Assembly: GCA_037446555.1 (NCBI GenBank)
Contig: JBBIIK010000002.1
Span: forward strand, 1 to 64,000
Length of the DNA: 64,000 nt
DNA from: JANWVO01 sp037446555
GTDB lineage: Bacteria; Acidobacteriota; Terriglobia; Bryobacterales; Bryobacteraceae
Direction of reading: 5' to 3'
The notes below the pieces were generated by a model. That model was not told the origin of the DNA, did not search any database, and saw only the letters and a list, made by a program, of their open reading frames with translations. A program made the position numbers and the translations under genes. Below, one piece after another: positions 35,393-43,225 of the stretch (positions are counted from its first letter, which is position 1; each line of letters starts with the position of its first letter).

Positions 35393-36054
35393 TCCCGATT
35401 CACGATTCGCAGAAGAGCTTCTCGCAGCCGCTGGTGACGGTGGCGCTGATCGTTGCGAATTCGCTTGTGTTCTTATTCCAGGTATCGCTGGATTCCTACA
35501 CCCGGAACGATTTTGTCTACGCCTTCGGGCTGGTGCCGGAGCGGTTTTCGTGGGTAAACGTGCTGACGTCGATGTTCCTGCACGGGGGCTGGCTGCATCT
35601 GACGGGGAACATGCTGTTCCTGTGGGTGTTTGGCGACAACGTGGAGGACATTCTCGGGCACGGGCGCTTCCTGCTGTTTTACGTGCTGTGCGGGGTGGCG
35701 GCGGCGCTGGGGCAGTATGCGGTGAATCCGGATTCGCGCGTGCCGATGGTGGGCGCGAGCGGAGCGATCGCGGGAGTGATGGGCGCGTATCTGGTGAAGT
35801 TCCCGCATTCGCGGATCGTGATGATCGGATGGTTCCTGTTCGTCTTCACGTTCGAGCTGCCGGCGTATGTGGTGCTGATGTACTGGTTCGTGGTGCAACT
35901 GTTCAGCGGCATCGGGTCGATCGCCGACGCGGCGGCGCACCGCGGGGGAGTGGCCTTCATGGCGCATGCGGCAGGCTTCCTGGCCGGCGTGGCGCTGATT
36001 CAAGTCTTCCGAACGCGCGACCGCTACCGGCTGCGGCGCGACCTGGTGTGGTGA
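35389..36054 (+). CDS. Rhomboid-family intramembrane serine protease
   Basis: 221 aa with about six hydrophobic helices. The catalytic dyad is visible: Ser124 in GASGAIAG and His193 in MAHAAGFLAG, with the oxyanion-supporting HLTGNM (Asn74). By family knowledge it cleaves membrane proteins within or near the bilayer. The ATG at 35389 overlaps the PfkB stop by ATGA, and the next gene starts immediately after its stop. No substrate is suggested by context. Confidence 0.9.
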   Translation: MIPIHDSQKSFSQPLVTVALIVANSLVFLFQVSLDSYTRNDFVYAFGLVPERFSWVNVLTSMFLHGGWLHLTGNMLFLWVFGDNVEDILGHGRFLLFYVLCGVAAALGQYAVNPDSRVPMVGASGAIAGVMGAYLVKFPHSRIVMIGWFLFVFTFELPAYVVLMYWFVVQLFSGIGSIADAAAHRGGVAFMAHAAGFLAGVALIQVFRTRDRYRLRRDLVW

Positions 36055-36801
36055 ATGTTTTATCCGCCTGCATTGGACCTGGAAAACGTCGACCCGCTGG
36101 ATGTGCTGGCGATCGCGGCGCACCCGGACGACATCGAACAAACTTGCGGGGGCGCGCTGCTGCGCATGGCGGCGATGGGCTACCGCACGGGAGCGCTGGA
36201 CCTCACCGCCGGCGACATGGGCACGCGCGGCACGCCCGAGCGCCGCATCGAGGAATCGCGCGCGGCGGCGCGCATCCTGGGGCTTGCGTTCCGCGAGAAC
36301 CTGCGCATGCCGGACGCGCGGCTCGAGAACAACATCAGCCTGCGGCTGACGCTGATGGCGGTGATCCGGCGGCTGCGTCCGCGCGTGGTGATCCTGCCCT
36401 ACTGGGAGGCGCGCCATCCGGATCACTCCTATGCGAGCTGGCTGGGCTTCGAGGCGTCGTTTCTTGCCGGGATCCGCAAGCTGGACGACCAAAGCGAGCC
36501 GCACCGCCCGTTCAAGATCGTGTACGCGTCGCTGTATGCGAACGTGCCGCCGTCATTCGTGGTGGACATCACGCCGTGGTTTGAACGGCGGATGGAATCG
36601 CTGTTCGCCTACGAATCGCAGTACGGCGCGTCCGGCAGCGGCGCGGATCTCTTCCCGAAGAAGGAGGAGATTCACGACCGGCTGCGCTCGATCGCAAGGT
36701 TTTACGGCAACCTGATCGGCGTGAAGTATGGGGAGCCATACGTCGTCAAGGAGACGATGCGCGTCGACGACCTGGTGACGATGGGCGTGCGCACGTTCTG
36801 A
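36055..36801 (+). CDS. bshB1: Bacillithiol biosynthesis deacetylase BshB1-like (PIG-L family)
   Basis: Zn-dependent N-deacetylase, 248 aa, acting on GlcNAc-malate in bacillithiol synthesis if the subfamily call holds. The metal motif AHPDDIEQTCGG, the BshB1-typical GDMGTRGTPERRIEESRAAA and HPDHSYAS are present. The start codon at 36055 directly abuts the rhomboid stop. bshA and bshC are not in the window. Other PIG-L deacetylases share these motifs, but the GDMGTRG phrase favours BshB1. Confidence 0.85.
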   Translation: MFYPPALDLENVDPLDVLAIAAHPDDIEQTCGGALLRMAAMGYRTGALDLTAGDMGTRGTPERRIEESRAAARILGLAFRENLRMPDARLENNISLRLTLMAVIRRLRPRVVILPYWEARHPDHSYASWLGFEASFLAGIRKLDDQSEPHRPFKIVYASLYANVPPSFVVDITPWFERRMESLFAYESQYGASGSGADLFPKKEEIHDRLRSIARFYGNLIGVKYGEPYVVKETMRVDDLVTMGVRTF

Positions 36802-36833
36802 CGCGGCGAAGCAGCAGGCAGGAGGTAGCAGGA

Positions 36834-37160
36834 ATGGTGGTGAAAGGGATCGCAAGTCTGGCGGAGTTCGGCGCGGAACGCATGGGCAAGGTGTCTCTGG
36901 CGGCGGGCGAGCGGCTCTACGCGGGACTGAATTGTTTCCTGCCCGGACAGGAGCACGCCGCGCATGTGCATGCGGATCAGGACAAGCTCTATGTTGTGCT
37001 GGCGGGGCGCGGGCAGGCGCAAGTGGGCGGCGAGACGGCGGACGTGGAGGCAGGCGATCTGATCTTGTCCGCGGCGGGCGTGCCGCACGGGCTGAAGAAC
37101 ACGGGCGAGGCGCCGCTGACCGTGCTGGTGGTATTCGCGCCGCCGCCGCGCAAGTCATGA
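36834..37160 (+). CDS. Small cupin-domain protein
   Basis: 108 aa, single cupin_2 barrel. Metal-ligand candidates are in HVHADQDKLYVVLAGRG (two His and downstream residues) and a later His (GVPHGLKN). Preceded by AGGAGGTAGCAGGA, a strong ribosome binding site. The stop overlaps the next gene by ATGA. Single-domain cupins have many roles, and nothing here indicates which. Confidence 0.85.
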   Translation: MVVKGIASLAEFGAERMGKVSLAAGERLYAGLNCFLPGQEHAAHVHADQDKLYVVLAGRGQAQVGGETADVEAGDLILSAAGVPHGLKNTGEAPLTVLVVFAPPPRKS

Positions 37161-38065
37161 CGCGGCGGGAGGCACTTCTGGCCTGTGCCGCGCCCCTGGC
37201 GGCGCAGGAGCCGCCTGCATTCGCCGCGCCCATGCGCGAGATCGAGGCGTCTGTGGGAGGCGTGCTGGGCGCGGCGGCGCTTGATCTGAAAACGGGACGG
37301 CTGGCCGGGTGGCGCGCGAAGGACCGCTTTCCGCTGATCGAGATGGCGCAACTGCCGGTGGCTCTTCACGCGCTCGCGCAGATGGAGCTGGGCGAGATGC
37401 CTTTCCGGAAGATGGTTTCCGTGGAGCCCGCGCAGCTCAGCCCCGGCTACAGCCCGCTGCGAGACGCCTACCCGCGCGGGGGCGTGTTCACGATCGGGCG
37501 GCTGCTGGAACTGGCAGTGCGCGACAACGACGCGAGCGCCTCGGACGCCTTGCTGGCGCTGGGAGGGGGCCCGGAAGCCGTGCAGAAGCGCATGGCACGG
37601 TGGTTCGGCGAGGGGATTCGCGTGGACCGCTCCCTGATGGCGCTGGACGTGGCGTTCCGCCTCGCCGAGTCGCGTGAGCGGTTCCTGATGGACGCGCGCG
37701 ACACGGCGGCACCGGAGGCAGTGGCAATGCTGATGTCGATGATTGAAGGCGGGCAGCTTCTGCATCCGGCGAGCCACGAGCGGCTACGCGAATGGATGCG
37801 GGCGACGCCGCACGGCGTGGAGCGGATCCGCCCGGCGCTGGGCGGCGCTCATCTGTATCACAAGTCCGGCACCACGGCGTTCTGGGACGGGCGCAGCCTC
37901 TGCATGAGCGTGGCGGGCGTGGCGGAATTACCCGGCGGGCGCGGCAAGCTGGCGCTGGCGGTGTTTCTGAAGGGAAGCGAGCGCGATTTGACGCAGAGAG
38001 AACGCGCGTTGGCGGAAGCTGCGGGGGCGCTCTACCGCTGGTTCTCTTCGCCACCGGAGAAGTAG
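37157..38065 (+). CDS. Class A beta-lactamase-fold protein with degenerate active site
   Basis: 302 aa with an N-terminal secretion signal (MTRREALLACAAPLAAQ). It aligns by eye to class A beta-lactamases/penicillin-recognising enzymes: RFPLIEMAQLPVAL corresponds to the RFPxxSxxK block, so catalytic Ser70 and Lys73 are replaced by Glu62 and Gln65. The SDN motif reads RDN (122-124), while KSG (236-238, KTG motif) remains. It is therefore unlikely to hydrolyse beta-lactams; a binding or non-catalytic role is inferred. ATGA overlap with the cupin gene upstream; its 3' end overlaps convergent dapF by 34 bp. Confidence 0.75.
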   Translation: MTRREALLACAAPLAAQEPPAFAAPMREIEASVGGVLGAAALDLKTGRLAGWRAKDRFPLIEMAQLPVALHALAQMELGEMPFRKMVSVEPAQLSPGYSPLRDAYPRGGVFTIGRLLELAVRDNDASASDALLALGGGPEAVQKRMARWFGEGIRVDRSLMALDVAFRLAESRERFLMDARDTAAPEAVAMLMSMIEGGQLLHPASHERLREWMRATPHGVERIRPALGGAHLYHKSGTTAFWDGRSLCMSVAGVAELPGGRGKLALAVFLKGSERDLTQRERALAEAAGALYRWFSSPPEK

Positions 38066-38856
38066 AACTCGCCTCCGGCGACGATCTCCGCGGGGCCCGT
38101 CAGAAAGATGGCGCCGGCCTCTGAGCGAACCGCGAGCGGGCCGGCGGGCGTGTGGATGGCGGCTCGTTCTCCGATGAGCCCGCGGGCGCGCGCGGCGGCG
38201 AAGGCGCCGGTGGAGCCGGTTCCGCTCGATTCGGTGACGCCCGCGCCGCGTTCGTAGAAACGCACTTCGAGATTCGCCGCGTCCCGCACCTGGACGAAAC
38301 TGACATTGGTGCGGTTCAGAAACCGCGGATGGCTCTCGATGGCCTCTCCGAGAACGGTCCAATCGGCGGGGATCTCATCCACGAACACGGCGCATTGCGG
38401 ATTGCCTGGCCAGACGAGCGTGCAATCAAGCGCCCGGCCCTGGATTTCGAGTGTCGCGCGGAGAGCTTCGGGTTCGATGCGCGCTTCGCCCATGTCCATC
38501 TCGAATTCGAATCGCAGGCCATCGTGGCGCAGCAGCCGCAGGCGCTTGTCGCCGGCGCCGGTCCGGATGACGATCTGCTCTCCAGCGAGCCCCGCGTCGC
38601 AAAGGAATGCGGCGGCGCAGCGGGTGCCGTTGCCGCTGATTTCGGCCTCGCTGCCGTCGGAGTTGAAGAGGCGGATCGAAGCGGGCTCGCCTTGCGCGGA
38701 CGGTTTCACGAGCAGCCAGCCGTCGGCGCCAACGCCCGCGTGTCGGTCGCAGATGGCTGTTGCGGCGCGTTTCAGGAGGTGTTCGGCGGGGGCCTCGTGC
38801 GCCCAGGTGAGCAGGAAATCGTTGCGCGCTCCGTGCGCTTTGGTGAAAGGAATCAT
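38032..38856 (-). CDS. dapF: Diaminopimelate epimerase homologue lacking both catalytic cysteines
   Basis: 274 aa, the DapF length, with clear family blocks (MIPFTKAHGARNDF, GVGADGWLLV, LFNSDGSEAE, GNPQCAVFVDE, LNRTNVSFVQV). DapF interconverts LL- and meso-diaminopimelate with two cysteines as acid/base. Here the first, in the MCGNG motif, reads ISGNG (Ser74), and the second, in the CGTG motif, reads SSGTG (Ser211). So it may be inactive, use serine, or act on another substrate. The start is ATG 38856, overlapping the upstream GT-C gene by ATGA. Symbol given for homology only. Confidence 0.75.
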   Translation of the reverse strand: MIPFTKAHGARNDFLLTWAHEAPAEHLLKRAATAICDRHAGVGADGWLLVKPSAQGEPASIRLFNSDGSEAEISGNGTRCAAAFLCDAGLAGEQIVIRTGAGDKRLRLLRHDGLRFEFEMDMGEARIEPEALRATLEIQGRALDCTLVWPGNPQCAVFVDEIPADWTVLGEAIESHPRFLNRTNVSFVQVRDAANLEVRFYERGAGVTESSGTGSTGAFAAARARGLIGERAAIHTPAGPLAVRSEAGAIFLTGPAEIVAGGEFYFSGGEENQR

Positions 38857-40424
38857 GGCTCGACAAACGCCCCGATGCGGCGCCAGATCTCGATGCCCGG
38901 CGCGTCTTTGGCTGCAAGAATTTTGACACACTCGTAGCGCCGCGGGCCGCGCTGGAGGCGCGCGGCGGCGCGGCAGGCGCGGTCGCCGGCGTTGCACAGC
39001 ACCCATTCCTCGCGGAGGAACAGATCGGGGCGCGCCACCGCGGCCTCGAACTCCAATCTGTCGTCTACATGCAGCGACTCGCGGATGGGGATGCGCGCCA
39101 GCCGCAGCGCGGCCGAGAGGTCGCCGAAGCTCAGAAGAATGCCCGCGCCGGGGCGGTATCGCTCGCGCAAATATGCGGCCGCCTCGGCAGCCATGCGGCG
39201 GCGCGAGACCGAGTTGACTTCGGATTCTTTCCAGCAGATCCACGCATCCGGCCGCGGCGCCAGAATCCACGGAGAAACGGCGGCGGCGAGGATCACCAGC
39301 GCCGCCCAGACGCGCCACCGGAGGGGGGCCAGTGCTGTCAGGGCGGCGGCGCCCAGGGCGGCCACGACGATCCAGGCGATGCCGTAGCGGGTGTTGTAAT
39401 AGCTGAACGGCCAGAGGTGCGGCACGAAGATGGGCGTGCCTGAGGAGTGCATGCTCAGCACGTAGAAGAAGGGAACCAGCGAGACAAACAAGGCCGTAGC
39501 AGGGAAGCGCCGGAGCGCCGCCACGGCGCCCGCCAGGCTCAGCCAGAACAGCGGGAGCCCGCAGCACAGACGCGCGGCTTCCAGATAGTAGCGTGCCGCA
39601 AGAGCCCAGTCTGCGTCGCCCGGATAGCGCGCCATGCCGCGCTCGAGCTGGTGCTGGTAGATGGCGCGCGCGGACCACTCGCCGCGCAGGAATTCGAGGG
39701 CGTCGCCGTAGAACCACCAGTTGTGCGCCAGCCACCATAGGGGGCTGGCGGCGGCCAGCGCGCAGTACATGGCGGCGCTCCGCCAGCGCATGGCTCCGCC
39801 GCGCCAAAGGATGAAGAGCGCGGCGAAGGGGATCAGAAACCAGAGTTCGTAGCGCGTCATGGTTCCTGCCAGAGCGCACACGCCGGCCAGAAGGGCGTCG
39901 CGCGTGCGTTGCGACGCGTGAAAGCGAACCAGGCAGTAGAGCTGGCCGCAGAGGCACGCGAGCGCGAGCGGCTCGGTCATCGGCGTAGCTTGCAGGTAGA
40001 GCAGGTTCGGGTTCAGGGCGAAGACGGCGCTGCCGGCAAGCGCGGCCGCTGTGGAGCCCGCCACGCGGCGCAGCGCGAGGAACAGGAACAGCCCGGCGAG
40101 CGTGAACCCGGCCACGGACGGCACGACGCCGGCCAGGCCGCTGTGCCAGAAGTCATCACGGCGCGCGAGCGGGGCGGCGAGCAGGTGCGGCAGCGGGAGC
40201 CATACGGTGCCGATGCGGTGCATGCCCGAGGTGCGGGAGTCGACAAACCGGCGGGCGATGTTGAGGTGCGCCTCGGCGTCGCCGTAGTAGAGCGTCCAGC
40301 CGTGCTGATGCACGAGGGCGGCGGCGCCGCCGCCAAGAGCGGCGAACGCGAGCGCCACGGCCGCGGCCGCGGCTCTAGAACGCGGTGAGGCGGCGGAATT
40401 CCTGGAACCGGCTTTCAATGTCAT
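38853..40424 (-). CDS. Polytopic GT-C-type membrane protein (putative glycosyltransferase)
   Basis: 523 aa with about ten hydrophobic helices. The first extracytoplasmic loop has YYGDAEAHLNIARRFVDSRTSG, whose acidic residues match the position of the catalytic Asp in ArnT/PMT-like GT-C enzymes. The C-terminal 110 residues are soluble. It resembles the 24284 protein in layout but not closely in sequence. The start at ATG 40424 overlaps the upstream PfkB gene by 50 bp, and its stop overlaps the DapF homologue by ATGA. Confidence 0.65.
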   Translation of the reverse strand: MTLKAGSRNSAASPRSRAAAAAVALAFAALGGGAAALVHQHGWTLYYGDAEAHLNIARRFVDSRTSGMHRIGTVWLPLPHLLAAPLARRDDFWHSGLAGVVPSVAGFTLAGLFLFLALRRVAGSTAAALAGSAVFALNPNLLYLQATPMTEPLALACLCGQLYCLVRFHASQRTRDALLAGVCALAGTMTRYELWFLIPFAALFILWRGGAMRWRSAAMYCALAAASPLWWLAHNWWFYGDALEFLRGEWSARAIYQHQLERGMARYPGDADWALAARYYLEAARLCCGLPLFWLSLAGAVAALRRFPATALFVSLVPFFYVLSMHSSGTPIFVPHLWPFSYYNTRYGIAWIVVAALGAAALTALAPLRWRVWAALVILAAAVSPWILAPRPDAWICWKESEVNSVSRRRMAAEAAAYLRERYRPGAGILLSFGDLSAALRLARIPIRESLHVDDRLEFEAAVARPDLFLREEWVLCNAGDRACRAAARLQRGPRRYECVKILAAKDAPGIEIWRRIGAFVEP

Positions 40425-41286
40425 CCCGGGTCAGCGCGCGGAAGCGGCCCACGCCGAAGTCTTCGCAGCAGAAGCTCCCCATGACAGAGCCGTAGGCGAC
40501 GGCGCGGGCGAGATCGGCGGGAGTGGCGGTCTCGGCGGTGACGCCGCGCTCGGCCAGGGAACCGATGAAGCCTCCTGCGAAGCAGTCGCCGGCGCCGGTG
40601 GGGTCCTTGAGCGTTTCGAGCAGGTATCCGGGCAGGCTGAACGCGCCTTCGTCATGGAAAAGCGTGGCGCCGTATTCGCCGCGCTTGATGACGAGGATGC
40701 GCGGCCCCAAGGCGCGGATGGCGGCGGCGGCGCGCCGCAGGTTGCGCTCGCCGCTGAGCAGCCGCGCCTCGCTGTCGTTGATCAGAAGAAAATCCCAGCC
40801 GGCGATGGTTTCGAGCAACTCTTCGCGGTGCCCTTCAATCCAGAAATTCATCGTGTCGCCGCCGGCGAGCCGCGTGCCGCTCATCTGGTCCCGGACGCTG
40901 CGCTGGAGCGACGGCTGGATGTTGCCGAGCATCAGGTAAGGCTTGCCGCGGTAGGAGACGGGCAGCCGCGGGCGGAAGGCGGCGAACACGTTGAGCTCGG
41001 TGGCGAGCGTCTGGCGGTCGTTCATGTCTTCGCTGTAGGCTCCCGCCCAGAAGAACGTTTTGCCGGGCGCGCGTTCCAGCCCTTCGAGGTCGATGCCGCG
41101 GGAGGCGAGCAGCGCGGCGTCCTCTTCGGCGAAGTCCTCTCCGACGACGGCAACGATGGAGACGGGCGTGAAATAGCTGGCGGCGAGCGAGATGTAAGTG
41201 CAGGCGCCGCCCAGCATGCGGTCCACCTTTCCCGCCGGCGTGGCCACGCCGTCGTAGGCGACTGATCCAACAACAACGAGCGACAT
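40375..41286 (-). CDS. PfkB-family carbohydrate kinase
   Basis: 303 aa ribokinase-like sugar kinase, distinct from the 34433 gene. MLGGACTYISLAASYF forms the sugar-binding segment and KDPTGAGDCFAGGFIGSLAERG the ATP/anion-hole motif with the catalytic Asp. The substrate is unknown. It heads a leftward run with a GT-C protein and the DapF homologue. The ATG is preceded by TACAAT 7 nt upstream and no Shine-Dalgarno. Confidence 0.88.
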   Translation of the reverse strand: MSLVVVGSVAYDGVATPAGKVDRMLGGACTYISLAASYFTPVSIVAVVGEDFAEEDAALLASRGIDLEGLERAPGKTFFWAGAYSEDMNDRQTLATELNVFAAFRPRLPVSYRGKPYLMLGNIQPSLQRSVRDQMSGTRLAGGDTMNFWIEGHREELLETIAGWDFLLINDSEARLLSGERNLRRAAAAIRALGPRILVIKRGEYGATLFHDEGAFSLPGYLLETLKDPTGAGDCFAGGFIGSLAERGVTAETATPADLARAVAYGSVMGSFCCEDFGVGRFRALTRDDIESRFQEFRRLTAF

Positions 41287-41293
41287 TGTTTTA

Positions 41294-41299
41294 ATTGTA
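41294..41299 (-). promoter_or_regulatory. Candidate -10 element (TACAAT) of the PfkB gene, leaderless spacing
   Basis: On the minus strand TACAAT is followed by TTAAAACA and the ATG at 41286, leaving 7 nt between hexamer and start codon. This A/T-rich stretch stands out in the GC-rich surroundings. There is no Shine-Dalgarno. Confidence 0.5.
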
Positions 41300-41331
41300 C
41301 CCGCGGCGTCCGGAACCGGCCGGACGGAACG

Positions 41332-41337
41332 TAGAAT
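41332..41337 (+). promoter_or_regulatory. Candidate -10 element (TAGAAT) of the metallophosphoesterase gene
   Basis: TAGAAT lies 14 nt before ATG 41352 with GGGAG between them, so here a short leader with a Shine-Dalgarno is more likely than leaderless initiation. Confidence 0.35.
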
Positions 41338-41351
41338 GGGAGCAAGACCTC

Positions 41352-42497
41352 ATGGAGATCCTCCGGCGCTGGGCGCCGATCTTCCTTGTCATCCTGCTGA
41401 CGCTCGCGATCCACAGGCGCCTGTACCTGCGACTGGAGGGCGATGCGCGGCTTCAGAACGCGGGGAAGCTGCGCCGGTTCGCTCGCCTTTGGCTGGGATT
41501 CATGTCGGCATGGATGGTGCTGGCGGTGCCGGTGCTGACATCGCACAGCTTCGCGTGGCTGCCGGCGGACTTCATCGCGTGGGCGCTGGCGCTCTCGCTG
41601 TTCTGGGTGCTGACGGCGCTGGCGCTGCTGTCGTGGTTGCACTGGGCGGCGCCCGCCGCGTTCGATCCGTCGCGGCGGCGCATGCTGGCGCTGGCGCTGC
41701 CGGCGGCGGCGGCGCCCGTGGGCGGGGCGGGGTTCGGCATCGTGCTGGCGCGCTACGGGCTCTCGGTGGTCGAACAGGAGATGGCGATCCCCGGCCTGCC
41801 GCGCGATCTGGACGGGCTGCGGATCGTGCAATTGAGCGACGTCCATTACGGCCCGTTCTTCGGCGCGGCGGAGCTGCGGCGCGCCATAGATATGGCCAAC
41901 GAGACGCGTGCTCATCTCGCGGTACTTACCGGGGATCTGATCACGCGCGCCGGCGACGATCTGGAGGGCTGCCTGGATCTGCTGCGGCGGCTGCGGGCGG
42001 AGGCGGGCGTCTATGTCTGCCACGGCAATCACGAGAAGTACGCGGGGGTGACGCAGGCGGCCACGCGCGGGGCCGCGCGCCGCGGCATGACGGCGTTGCG
42101 CGGGCAGTCCGCTGTGCTGCGCTTCGGCGCGGCGCGGCTGAATCTGGCGGGCGTGGACTACTTCGGCACGGGCACGCGCATGGATCCGTTCGTACGTCCT
42201 TTGATGGATGCTTCCGCCTTCAACGTTCTGCTCCAGCACAATCCGGCGCATTTTCCGGCCGCCGCGGCGGCGGGCTTCGATCTGATGCTGGCGGGCCACA
42301 CGCACGGCGGGCAGGTGAACGTCCCCGTTCTGAGGGAGAACATCAATGTGGCGCGGGCGTTCACGCAGTACGTCCGCGGCGCCTACGAGCTGGGCCGTTC
42401 GCGGCTCTACGTCTCCTGCGGGCTGGGCACAGTGGGCGTTCCCGTGCGGATCGGGGCTCCGCCTGAGGTAAGCTTGGTCAGACTATGCGCCGGCTGA
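41352..42497 (+). CDS. Membrane-anchored metallophosphoesterase
   Basis: 381 aa. The N-terminal third has about four hydrophobic helices. The C-terminal calcineurin-like domain has the full set of metal motifs: QLSDVHYG, TGDLI, CHGNHEKY and AGHTHGGQ. It resembles the YkuE/YaeI group, which includes UDP-2,3-diacylglucosamine-type and lipid phosphoesterases; the substrate is not certain. Its 3' end overlaps the next phosphoesterase gene by 13 bp. Confidence 0.88.
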   Translation: MEILRRWAPIFLVILLTLAIHRRLYLRLEGDARLQNAGKLRRFARLWLGFMSAWMVLAVPVLTSHSFAWLPADFIAWALALSLFWVLTALALLSWLHWAAPAAFDPSRRRMLALALPAAAAPVGGAGFGIVLARYGLSVVEQEMAIPGLPRDLDGLRIVQLSDVHYGPFFGAAELRRAIDMANETRAHLAVLTGDLITRAGDDLEGCLDLLRRLRAEAGVYVCHGNHEKYAGVTQAATRGAARRGMTALRGQSAVLRFGAARLNLAGVDYFGTGTRMDPFVRPLMDASAFNVLLQHNPAHFPAAAAAGFDLMLAGHTHGGQVNVPVLRENINVARAFTQYVRGAYELGRSRLYVSCGLGTVGVPVRIGAPPEVSLVRLCAG

Positions 42498-43225
42498 TCG
42501 TCAGCGACATTCACTCCAACCACGACGCGCTTGCCGCTGTGCTGGCGCACGCTGATGGGCAGTACGACGAGATTCTTTGCTGCGGCGACCTGGTGGGCTA
42601 CAACGCCTGCCCGCGCGAGGTGATCGACTGGGCGGCGGGCGCCGTGAGCCGCCTGGTTCGCGGCAATCACGACCGCGTTTGCGCCTTCATCGAAGAGCCC
42701 AACGACTTCAACCAGTACGCCTTGGAGGCGGCCCGGTGGACGCACGAGCGGCTGGATGCACGGCAACTGGCCTGGCTGCGCGCGCTGCCCCCGGGGCCGC
42801 TGGTGGCGGATGGATACGAGCTGTTCCACGGCTCTCCGTGGGACGAGGACGAATACATCGTGGACCGTGAAGAGGCCCGGATGCTGCACGGTGCCGTGCA
42901 CGCGAGCATCTCCTTCTTCGGCCACACGCATTTGCAGGGCGGATGGATGTGGACGCGGGGCGGCGTGCTGGAATTGCGGCGGCCGCGGTTTGGAGAAACC
43001 GAGGTTGTTTACGAACTGGAGGACGGGGCGCTGTACGTGATCAACGCCGGCTCGGTGGGCCAGCCGCGCGACCGGGATCCGCGCGCCGCTTACGCGCTGT
43101 GGGACTCGAACCGGCGCCTGATCGCGTTGCGCCGCGTGGAATATCCGGTGGAAGCCGCGCAGAAGCGCATTCTCGACGCCGGGCTACCCGAGCACCTCGC
43201 CATCCGGCTCGCTTTTGGGCGCTGA
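42485..43225 (+). CDS. YfcE/MJ0936-type metallophosphoesterase
   Basis: 246 aa soluble calcineurin-like phosphoesterase with SDIHSNHDAL, CCGDLVGYNACPREV, VRGNHDRV and FFGHTHLQGG metal motifs, and a late NAGSVGQPRDRDPRAAY phrase typical of this subfamily. It probably hydrolyses a phosphodiester; the natural substrate is unknown. It overlaps the membrane phosphoesterase gene upstream and, at its 3' end, convergent uvrC by 42 bp. Confidence 0.87.
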   Translation: MRRLIVSDIHSNHDALAAVLAHADGQYDEILCCGDLVGYNACPREVIDWAAGAVSRLVRGNHDRVCAFIEEPNDFNQYALEAARWTHERLDARQLAWLRALPPGPLVADGYELFHGSPWDEDEYIVDREEARMLHGAVHASISFFGHTHLQGGWMWTRGGVLELRRPRFGETEVVYELEDGALYVINAGSVGQPRDRDPRAAYALWDSNRRLIALRRVEYPVEAAQKRILDAGLPEHLAIRLAFGR

